64,000 bases of DNA from Collinsella sp. (GTDB lineage: Bacteria; Actinomycetota; Coriobacteriia; Coriobacteriales; Coriobacteriaceae), in the NCBI GenBank assembly GCA_019425015.1, contig JAHYYJ010000011.1:24267-88266 (forward strand). The letters run 5' to 3'. Numbering within the stretch: the first letter of the stretch is position 1; every line of letters starts with the position of its first letter. The notes under the pieces were generated by a model. That model searched no databases. It saw only the letters and a program-made list of their open reading frames with translations, and was not told the DNA's origin. Below, piece by piece: positions 26,025-32,752 of this stretch. The position numbers and the translations under genes are program-made.

Positions 26025-27377
26025 TTAGGCAAGGAGCCACTTCCATGCGGGCACAGCGTGTACCACACCGTGTTCACATGGAATATCGGCCTGTTCATCC
26101 ATAGTAACGATTACCGACTCGCCAAGATCAAACTGGGCCATCGAGGCATCGAGGGCTGCAATTTCGCGTTCGCGCGTTTTCTCGCTTGCCATATCCACAC
26201 TCACCTGAGTCAGGCTATAAGCCTGCATGAGAAGTGCATCCCCAGCCACAAAGTCAACCTCATGGCTTTTATTCTTCTCCTTGACCAGTAGGCGGCAGAC
26301 CGAACCGACCCGCACCGCAGGAGTCCTTCTTCTGAGCGCATTGAACACCGCAGTCTCGAGCCTCTGGCCCTGGTCCAATGCCGATGCGGGAGAGAATGCT
26401 CCAAACATCGCAGGATCGACAGCGTAGACTTTAGACGCAGACCGCGTATTATTTGCAAGTGAACGCGTAAACTCCGGCACAGAAAACAGCAGGTAGGCGT
26501 CCTCGTAATACTCAAGTAAGTCGCTGAGCGAATTACGACTGACGGGTATCTGCCTGCTCTTGAACTCGTTGTACACCTTGTTCACCGACAGCTCTCGTCC
26601 CGAAGATGCCATACACCGCGTCAGAAACAGTGAGGCCAAACGAGGGCTCTTGACGTCGTAACGCTCCACAACGTCCATAGCGACCGTTCGCGACGCATAT
26701 TCCTGTAGCAGCTGAATCGCGTCTGCGGGCGTCTGCTCAAGTGTCGCGATGAATCCCCCTCGCTCGAGATATCCGACCAGATGGTGTCGGAGCAACGCTG
26801 CAGCGCTTGAGGAGAAGGGCGCGTTCGACTCAGGAACGCTCCCCGTCTTATATCGGACGTATTCCGAAAAACTCAACGGAAAAAGCTCTCGCACAAGAGA
26901 ACGGCCCCTGAACTCGCTCTTAAGTTCTGAGGACAGCATCTTAGAAGAAGATCCCGTCACGTAAACGGTCGCCTTCTCCGTATCGACCACGCGTCGCAGA
27001 AACGCACCCCATTCGGGTATTTCCTGGATCTCGTCAAAGAAAAGGTAGGCGCCCTCGCCTCGAGCAGCAGGATATAGTGCATAGAATGTATCGAGCACGT
27101 CCGCTAGTAGCGATGGCTCATACGGACGCAAGCGCTCATCCTCAAAATTGAAATATAGCATCCGGTCAAGCTCGACGCCTTGGCCCTGAAGCCGCCGTAT
27201 CTCCTGATACAGGCGATACGTCTTTCCACAACGACGGGCGCCCACAATCACATATACGATGTTGTCGCGCTTTGGCTCCTGCGGGTTGCCCAGATCAAGG
27301 TCGCGCTCAAAGACCTGCGGAATCCCCTGTTGCTCAAAGTCCTTTATTTTTTGAGCCACCAAGTCGTTGAATGCCAT
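26025..27377 (-). CDS. AAA ATPase with DUF4143 domain
   Basis: A 450-aa protein of the AAA_14/DUF4143 type. Walker A is GARRCGKT at residues 46-53; a Walker B-like YLFFDEIQEI is near 115. An arginine-rich AAA region follows (VTGSSSKMLSSELKSEFRGR), then a winged-helix-like part and a C-terminal nuclease-like DUF4143 part (EVDFVAGD). These ATPases are widespread in anaerobes and archaea; their function is unproven, with roles in defence or toxin-like activity suggested for some. Lower GC than its neighbours suggests horizontal acquisition. Its promoter lies in a large palindrome just upstream, hinting at autoregulation. Confidence 0.85.
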   Translation of the reverse strand: MAFNDLVAQKIKDFEQQGIPQVFERDLDLGNPQEPKRDNIVYVIVGARRCGKTYRLYQEIRRLQGQGVELDRMLYFNFEDERLRPYEPSLLADVLDTFYALYPAARGEGAYLFFDEIQEIPEWGAFLRRVVDTEKATVYVTGSSSKMLSSELKSEFRGRSLVRELFPLSFSEYVRYKTGSVPESNAPFSSSAAALLRHHLVGYLERGGFIATLEQTPADAIQLLQEYASRTVAMDVVERYDVKSPRLASLFLTRCMASSGRELSVNKVYNEFKSRQIPVSRNSLSDLLEYYEDAYLLFSVPEFTRSLANNTRSASKVYAVDPAMFGAFSPASALDQGQRLETAVFNALRRRTPAVRVGSVCRLLVKEKNKSHEVDFVAGDALLMQAYSLTQVSVDMASEKTREREIAALDASMAQFDLGESVIVTMDEQADIPCEHGVVHAVPAWKWLLA

Positions 27378-27385
27378 AATTCTCC

Positions 27386-27445
27386 AATCTTGCTCTCCTG
27401 CTAATCAAGATTATAACGATTCTTGATTAGCAGGAGAGCAAGATT
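27386..27445 (-). promoter_or_regulatory. 25-bp-arm palindrome with a -10 box in its centre
   Basis: Perfectly complementary 25-bp arms (27386-27410 and 27421-27445) flank a 10-bp centre. On the minus strand the centre and first arm base spell TATAAT, 30 bp before the ATPase start. A third partial copy of the arm tip (ATCTTGATT) follows at 27452. It could be a self-operator or a remnant of an inserted element. Confidence 0.7.
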
Positions 27446-27549
27446 ATGCGTATCTTGATTAATGGATAAGCAAGTTTTCTATTAGTGGCCCCTCCCGGAG
27501 GATATCGAGCGGCCGAGGGGGCAGGCATGAACGCCTCTAGCCGAAAACA

Positions 27550-27586
27550 AAGTAGCTAAAAAAGCCCCGTCCCAAATGAGCTACTT
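27550..27586 (-). terminator. Hairpin at the 3' end of the small acidic gene
   Basis: AAGTAGCT and AGCTACTT pair around a GC-rich loop that contains a T-run on the minus strand (GGGGCTTTTTTAGC). It overlaps the stop codon region. Confidence 0.4.
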
Positions 27587-27779
27587 AACGCCAGGGGTCG
27601 GCTTCGAAGAGGGGCTCGCGCTCGGGGCGACGATCGCTATAAGGATCGTAGCCGTCGTCATCCTCGTTCTCGGCACGGATGTAGGGGTCGCGCGGCTTGG
27701 GCACAGGCTTGGGTGCAGGCTTGGGTGCGGCCGGCGCGGCGTTGGCGACCGGCGCATTCGTCTTGTTCTTGTCTATCAT
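27585..27779 (-). CDS. Small Pro/Ala-rich acidic protein
   Basis: A 64-aa protein starting MIDKNKTNAPVANAAPAAP, with a PAPKPVPKP-type linker and an acidic Tyr/Asp tail (ENEDDDGYDPYSD). No transmembrane segment, cysteine or known domain is visible. ATG at 27779 is spaced 8 nt from AAGGAG; a second ATG at 27785 is only 2 nt from that site. A separate strong terminator upstream, belonging to clpB, shows that it has its own promoter. It is likely a real coriobacterial small protein because of its ribosome site and its biased, low-complexity but consistent composition. Function unknown. Confidence 0.55.
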   Translation of the reverse strand: MIDKNKTNAPVANAAPAAPKPAPKPVPKPRDPYIRAENEDDDGYDPYSDRRPEREPLFEADPWR

Positions 27780-27836
27780 CTGCATATCTCCTTGCCATGC
27801 AATCGTGTTCAACATTATCGATTGTCGCACGAAAAA

Positions 27837-27866
27837 GGGCGGCGGACCCAATTGGATCCGCCGCCC
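27837..27866 (-). terminator. Rho-independent terminator of clpB
   Basis: GGGCGGCGGA and TCCGCCGCCC form the stem around a short AT-containing centre; on the minus strand TTTTTC follows. It lies about 50 bp after the clpB stop. Confidence 0.88.
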
Positions 27867-27913
27867 TTGGCGTTTAGAGACGGCTGGCAGATTTTAAGGC
27901 ATGTCCCATAAAT

Positions 27914-30541
27914 CTACTCGGCGTCGGGGACCTCGTAGGTAGCAGACGGCGTGTTGTCGCACACGACGGTAAAGCCGCCGTCCTTGTCGGCATCGACCGT
28001 CACCTGATCGCCCTCGCGCACCGTACCGTCGATGATAGCGGCGGCAATGGCATCCACGACCTCGCGCTGCACGAGACGCTTGAGCGGACGGGCACCAAAG
28101 ACCGGGTCCAGGCCGCCCACGGCAAGCATCTGCTTGGCCGCCGGGGTGATGGCCAGCGTCATGCGCTCCTTGGCCAGACGTGCGCGGACATCGGCGAGCT
28201 GGATATCGACGATCTTCTCAATCTGCGCCATGCCGAGCGGATGGAACACCACGATATCGTCGATACGGTTGAGGAACTCGGGGCGGAAGGTCTGAGCCAT
28301 GGCCGCGTCGACCTGATGGCGCATCTCTTCCTCGTCCTTGCCGGAAAGCTCGGCGATAGCCTTGGAGCCCACGTTGGACGTCATAATAATGATCGTGTTC
28401 TTGAAGGACACCTGGCGACCTTGGCCATCAGTCAGGCGGCCGTCGTCGAGCACCTGCAACAGCACGTTGAAGACATCCGGATGAGCCTTCTCCATCTCGT
28501 CGAGCAAGATCACGGAGTACGGACGACGGCGCACAGCCTCGGTGAGCTGACCACCCTCGTCGTAACCCACATATCCCGGAGGCGCACCGATCAGACGCTG
28601 GACGCTGAACTTCTCCATGTACTCGGACATGTCGATACGCACGAGCGCGCGCTCGTCGTCGAACAGGCACTCGGCCAGTGCCTTGGCGAGCTCGGTCTTG
28701 CCCACGCCGGTGGGGCCCAGGAAGAAGAAGCTGCCGATGGGCTTGTCCGGATCGGAGAGGCCCGCACGGCTGCGGCGCACGGCCGCGGCCACGGCGGAGA
28801 CCGCCTCCTCCTGGCCGATGACGCGCTTATGCAGCTCGTCCTCCAAGCCCTTCAGTTTGTCGAGCTCGCCCTGCATCATCTTGGACACGGGCACGCCGGT
28901 CCAGGCGCTCACGACCTCGGCGATCTCATCGGAGGTCACCTGCTCGTTGAGGCCCTCGCCGTCCTGCTGCTTTTGTGCCTCGAGCGCAGCCTCGGAATCC
29001 TGAATCTGCTGCTGCAGACCCGGGATCACGGAATAGCGCAGCTCGGACGCACGGCCCAGGTCGCCGTTGCGCGTCGCACGCTCCTCTTCGCTCTTGGCCT
29101 CGTCAAGCTGGCCCTTAAGCTCCTGCACGTGGTCGATGGCGTTCTTTTGGTTGAGCCAGCCGGCCTTTTGCACGTTGAGCTTTTCCTGGACCTCGGCAAT
29201 CTCCTGGCGCAGGGCTTCCAGACGCTCCTTGGAGGCGTCATCGGTCTCCTTCATGAGCGCCTGCTCCTCGATCTGCAGCTGGGTGAGCTGACGCGTGGTG
29301 GCGTCGATCTCGACCGGCATGCTGTCGAGCTCCATGCGCAGGCGGCTTGCGGCCTCATCGACCAGGTCGATGGCCTTGTCGGGCAGGAAGCGGTCGGCGA
29401 TGTAGCGATCGGAGAGGTCGGCAGCTGCCACGAGCGCGCTATCGGTGATATGCACGCCGTGGAAGATCTCGTACTTCTCCTTGAGGCCACGCAGGATCGA
29501 GATGGTGTCCTCGACGGTAGGCTCGCTCACCATAACGGTCTGGAAACGACGGGCGAGCGCCGCGTCCTTCTCGATGTACTTGCGGTATTCGTCAAGCGTG
29601 GTCGCGCCGATTGCGTGCAAGTCGCCACGGGCGAGCGCCGGCTTCAGGATGTTGCCGGCATCCATGGAGCCCTCGGTGGCACCCGCGCCCACGATGGTGT
29701 GGAGCTCATCGATGAACAGGATGACCTTGCCCTCGGACTTTTGCACTTCCTTGAGCACGGCCTTCAAGCGGTCCTCGAACTCGCCGCGATACTTGGCGCC
29801 GGCGACCAGCGCGCTCATGTCGAGCTCGATGAGGTCGCGGTCGCGCAGGGTGCTCGGCACGTCGCCGGCCACGATACGCTGGGCGATGCCCTCGACGATG
29901 GCCGTCTTGCCGACGCCCGGCTCGCCGATGAGCACGGGGTTGTTCTTGGTGCGGCGGGACAGGACCTGAATAGTACGACGGATCTCGTCGGTACGGCCGA
30001 TGACCGGGTCGAGCTTGCCGGCGCGGGCCAAGTCGCAGATGTTGCGGCCATACTGCTCCAGCGCCTCAAACTGGGTCTTGTCCTCGGCAGACGTCACGCG
30101 GTCATCGCCACGCAGCTCCTCATAGACCTGCTCGATGCGCTCCTTGGTGACGCCGGCGTCACGCAGTACACGACCAGCCTCGCCCTTGTCCTCGGCAAGC
30201 GCCATCAGCAAATGCTCGGTCACCACAAAGCTGTCGCCCATCTTGGTGGCCTTCTTCTCGGCCTTCTCGATGACGCGGACGAGCTCATTGGACAGGCCCA
30301 TCTGCTGGCCCTCGCCCGAAACCTTGGGCGCGCGGTCGATGGCATCTTGTGTGGAGCGTGCAAGCTGGGCCGGATCGGCGCCGATGCGCTCGATGATCAC
30401 GGAGATATTGCGCTCGCCGGCACCAAGCAGGGCGGACAGCAGGTGAATCGGCTCCACCGCGCCGGCCTGCGCGTCGGCAGCCGTGCTCATGGCGGTCTGC
30501 AGCGCCTCGCGCGACGTCATTGCTAGCTTATCGATTCTCAT
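27914..30541 (-). CDS. clpB: ClpB disaggregase (Hsp100)
   Basis: An 875-aa protein with all ClpB parts: N-domain (about residues 1-145), NBD1 with Walker A GEPGVGKTA (near 210), a middle coiled-coil domain (about 400-520, rich in Glu/Leu/Gln), and NBD2 with Walker A GPTGVGKTE (near 615) and YVGYDEGG. With DnaK, DnaJ and GrpE it extracts and refolds aggregated proteins. The length matches the family. It is monocistronic with its own terminator. A 27-bp motif shared with the dnaK promoter lies 90-116 bp upstream, so both may respond to HspR, encoded in this window. Confidence 0.97.
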   Translation of the reverse strand: MRIDKLAMTSREALQTAMSTAADAQAGAVEPIHLLSALLGAGERNISVIIERIGADPAQLARSTQDAIDRAPKVSGEGQQMGLSNELVRVIEKAEKKATKMGDSFVVTEHLLMALAEDKGEAGRVLRDAGVTKERIEQVYEELRGDDRVTSAEDKTQFEALEQYGRNICDLARAGKLDPVIGRTDEIRRTIQVLSRRTKNNPVLIGEPGVGKTAIVEGIAQRIVAGDVPSTLRDRDLIELDMSALVAGAKYRGEFEDRLKAVLKEVQKSEGKVILFIDELHTIVGAGATEGSMDAGNILKPALARGDLHAIGATTLDEYRKYIEKDAALARRFQTVMVSEPTVEDTISILRGLKEKYEIFHGVHITDSALVAAADLSDRYIADRFLPDKAIDLVDEAASRLRMELDSMPVEIDATTRQLTQLQIEEQALMKETDDASKERLEALRQEIAEVQEKLNVQKAGWLNQKNAIDHVQELKGQLDEAKSEEERATRNGDLGRASELRYSVIPGLQQQIQDSEAALEAQKQQDGEGLNEQVTSDEIAEVVSAWTGVPVSKMMQGELDKLKGLEDELHKRVIGQEEAVSAVAAAVRRSRAGLSDPDKPIGSFFFLGPTGVGKTELAKALAECLFDDERALVRIDMSEYMEKFSVQRLIGAPPGYVGYDEGGQLTEAVRRRPYSVILLDEMEKAHPDVFNVLLQVLDDGRLTDGQGRQVSFKNTIIIMTSNVGSKAIAELSGKDEEEMRHQVDAAMAQTFRPEFLNRIDDIVVFHPLGMAQIEKIVDIQLADVRARLAKERMTLAITPAAKQMLAVGGLDPVFGARPLKRLVQREVVDAIAAAIIDGTVREGDQVTVDADKDGGFTVVCDNTPSATYEVPDAE

Positions 30542-30630
30542 GGAATCACCTCTCTTGGGGCGGCCGCCCTACGGGGCGGCTTCACGTTGTTCGAGAAGTA
30601 TTGTTGCCAGCTTTGCGCGATCTTATACAC

Positions 30631-30657
30631 AAATCTAAGTCTCTATATATAAGATTT
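30631..30657. promoter_or_regulatory. Heat-shock motif upstream of clpB
   Basis: AAATCTAAGTC-N5-ATATAAGATTT occurs here and upstream of dnaK with identical spacing. On the clpB strand a TATAAG -10-like hexamer lies at 30622-30627, just past the motif. It is a candidate HspR site or shared promoter, although it does not match the classical HAIR sequence. Confidence 0.65.
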
Positions 30658-30720
30658 TCTGAGTGATTGAAAGATAGGGAGCAGGTGCGCTCACCCGCTA
30701 CGGCCTCGTCCCCTTACTAT

Positions 30721-30853
30721 CTCAATCTGTAACATCTAGCGACTGTTTATGGCTCTAGATGTTACAGATCGAGATGAAATGACCAGCGGCACCCGTTTAT
30801 CTAAATCTGTAACACCAGGCCCACTTTTAGCGGCCAAGATGCTACAGATCGAG
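30721..30853. repeat. Two tandem hairpin repeats (GTTACAGATCGAG family)
   Basis: The gene-free region 30658-30907 holds two hairpins. The first has arms CTCAATCTGTAACATCTAG (30721-30739) and CTAGATGTTACAGATCGAG (30755-30773) with one mismatch. The second, weaker copy runs 30801-30822 with 30832-30853. Both end in TACAGATCGAGA. Confidence 0.75.
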
Positions 30854-30864
30854 ACAGACCGAAA

Positions 30865-30899
30865 ACCACCACAAAGAGGACAGGCACCTTTGTGGTGGT
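30865..30899. repeat. REP-like palindrome, CCACCAC family (family B)
   Basis: Arms ACCACCACAAA and TTTGTGGTGGT enclose the 13-nt loop GAGGACAGGCACC. It lies just beyond the stop of the anchored protein gene ending at 30908. Confidence 0.85.
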
Positions 30900-30907
30900 C
30901 GCGGTCT

Positions 30908-31579
30908 CTACTCCTTCGCCGAACCCGTACTTCCCGATTCGACGGTCCAGGGCATCTCATCCTCGAACAGCCATGTACGGGCAGACCCACTATCGCGTGC
31001 AGTCTGCGGGTCAGGCAAGCAGGTCTGTTTATAGGCATCTTGGATACACTGACCCATAAAATCGTTGAGCTCGGTCTGGTCGCCCTCCATGACATAGGCG
31101 ACATCGCCGTCCATGATGTAGATGCCCGGCCCCTCATTGCCCTCGTAGCCCGGATCGTACGAGACATCACATAACTTTGCGCCGTTTGCAGTGTCCAGCT
31201 CGATGGAAGAGTGGCATCCGCCAACCATGTCGTTCGCTTTTGCCCGATAGGACGCATATCCATACCAGCGCTTAAAGGTTTTGCCCTTGAGCAGCTCGGA
31301 CGCCCTGTCGATCAGACTAGAATCCGTGGTATAGCGCATAGCCCCAAGCTGAATATGTGGATAATTACTAATGCCCAGCGCAGCCGGTTGCTCATCAAAA
31401 TCAACGGTAATGGTCTCGGGCTTGTCGTCGCCGGTCAGAAGTTCGACAGATTGAGTCACAGGCTTGACCACCGGCTCCGTCACCGCAGCAGGTAGAAACG
31501 CCATGCCGACAGTGCCCACGCCAACCACGGCAATCGCAAGCGCCAAAACAATCAATCCAATACGGGCAGGACTTCTCAC
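30908..31579 (-). CDS. Anchored exported protein of unknown function
   Basis: A 223-aa protein with one N-terminal membrane helix (IGLIVLALAIAVVGVGTVG) and an extracytoplasmic domain containing several cysteines (GGCHSSIEL, AKLCDVSY, GQCIQDAYKQTCLPD). I chose GTG at 31579 because GAGG lies 9 nt upstream; the frame is open to 31618. No family is recognised. It is divergent from another unrecognised anchored protein, and REP-like palindromes of one family flank it on both sides. Composition is lower in GC than the chaperone genes nearby. Confidence 0.65.
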   Translation of the reverse strand: MRSPARIGLIVLALAIAVVGVGTVGMAFLPAAVTEPVVKPVTQSVELLTGDDKPETITVDFDEQPAALGISNYPHIQLGAMRYTTDSSLIDRASELLKGKTFKRWYGYASYRAKANDMVGGCHSSIELDTANGAKLCDVSYDPGYEGNEGPGIYIMDGDVAYVMEGDQTELNDFMGQCIQDAYKQTCLPDPQTARDSGSARTWLFEDEMPWTVESGSTGSAKE

Positions 31580-31668
31580 AGCAAAGCACCTCGCAACGCA
31601 AACCTTCGCTACCTGCACTAATGATATCGCCAGCCAGCACTATTACCAAAAGAAGCCGCGCGCTCCTC

Positions 31669-31703
31669 ACCACCACAAAGGGGACAGGCACCTTTGTGGT
31701 GGT
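31669..31703. repeat. REP-like palindrome, CCACCAC family (family B)
   Basis: Arms ACCACCACAAA (31669-31679) and TTTGTGGTGGT (31693-31703) enclose the 13-nt loop GGGGACAGGCACC. It differs from the copy at 30865 in one loop base and is in the same orientation. Confidence 0.88.
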
Positions 31704-31813
31704 TTTAGACGCTAACGGTCGACCATCTCGCGCCATGAGATTAAACTTGAATTGTTCTCTGAACATATCTATTTCTGCCTATCCTCAACAGATCTTTGTC
31801 TCGAGGAGCGCAT

Positions 31814-32482
31814 ATGAAGCCGCCTCATTCCACCGGTCGCAACGTCATCGCCATTCTCGCCATACCCATCGTGATGCTCTTCCTTATCGTCATCACGCCC
31901 TTTTCCCTTGGTATCACCTCGCCCTTCGATTTATGCGGAATGGTCGACGCCGGCTCACGTGCCACCTCGCTCTCCTTTATCTGTCGCGGCGTGTTTTACG
32001 AAGATGGAATTCCCACCGGAATTTGGCAGTCAAAGTTGCCACTGCTCGGTCAGATCGACGGATGCTCCCCCTATTTCTGCCTTGGACCTCAGGCGCTAAA
32101 CTATCTAATCGACGACCAGCCACTCGACTCCATCACCCTCGCCTACGACTACGCACCAAACACCGATGAGCGCCACATGAACCAAGTCCTCGACAAGATG
32201 CTTGGACAGTGCGGGCTCACCGAGGAGGCCGGTCGAACCATCTATAGCAACCAGAAATTAAAGCGAACAGAACTCCGCCGTGTCGGAAAAATCAAAGGGC
32301 GAAACGGGGCCGCCTACTGGGATGCCTGGGCAACACGCGACAAGGGCGAATTCGGACACAGCACCTATATGGTCACTGTCTACACCAAAGACGGAATTAA
32401 GGACAATGTTGACGATTTCGCGTCCTCCAAACTCGGCATCCCCAAAACAACCAAACCCGCCAACCCGGATGAAATCCTGTAG
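31814..32482 (+). CDS. Anchored exported protein of unknown function
   Basis: A 222-aa protein with one N-terminal membrane helix (VIAILAIPIVMLFLIVITPF) and an extracytoplasmic part with cysteines (LCGMVD, FICRG, GCSPYFCLG, GQCGL) and the stretch YWDAWATRDKGEFGHSTYMV. ATG at 31814 follows GAGGAG. No family is recognised. Size and topology parallel the divergent gene ending at 31579, so the two may be distant relatives or partners, but I see no convincing alignment. A diverged family B palindrome follows at 32535. Confidence 0.65.
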   Translation: MKPPHSTGRNVIAILAIPIVMLFLIVITPFSLGITSPFDLCGMVDAGSRATSLSFICRGVFYEDGIPTGIWQSKLPLLGQIDGCSPYFCLGPQALNYLIDDQPLDSITLAYDYAPNTDERHMNQVLDKMLGQCGLTEEAGRTIYSNQKLKRTELRRVGKIKGRNGAAYWDAWATRDKGEFGHSTYMVTVYTKDGIKDNVDDFASSKLGIPKTTKPANPDEIL

Positions 32483-32534
32483 AGGCGCTTATTGGAATGT
32501 CGCTCAACGTGCACACCGACATTGAGCTCACCCC

Positions 32535-32569
32535 CACCACCACAAAGGTGCCTGACCCCAATGTGGTGG
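32535..32569. repeat. Diverged REP-like palindrome, family B, opposite orientation
   Basis: CCACCACA and TGTGGTGG enclose AA-GGTGCCTGACCCC-AA; the 13-nt core is the reverse complement of GGGGTCAGGCACC, close to the loops at 30865 and 31669. Confidence 0.7.
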
Positions 32570-32665
32570 GTTTCGACAAAAAGAAGCCGCCCCAATAAAA
32601 GAGGCGGCATCAAGCAAGTCTATTTATTAGCATCCCTCAAGACCCAACGAGAACGCAGAAATGTA

Positions 32666-32737
32666 GCCCGGGGCCACCCTTTGCCGAACGCGACCCTCGC
32701 GAAGCGCGTGAGCGGGCGGGAAAGGGTGGCCCCGGGC
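32666..32737 (-). other. Large GC-rich stem-loop downstream of the aconitase-like gene
   Basis: GCCCGGGGCCACCCTTT (32666-32682) and AAAGGGTGGCCCCGGGC (32721-32737) are perfectly complementary 17-bp arms with a 38-nt loop. It starts 15 bp after the stop at 32753. No T-run follows; it may stabilise the 3' end or be a repeat. Confidence 0.6.
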
Positions 32738-32752
32738 GGACAATTAAGTGCG

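Noticed and set aside
28241..30526. Plus-strand frame of about 760 codons opposite clpB
   Set aside because: Antisense shadow of clpB; translation is low-complexity His/Leu/Asp-rich and resembles no protein.
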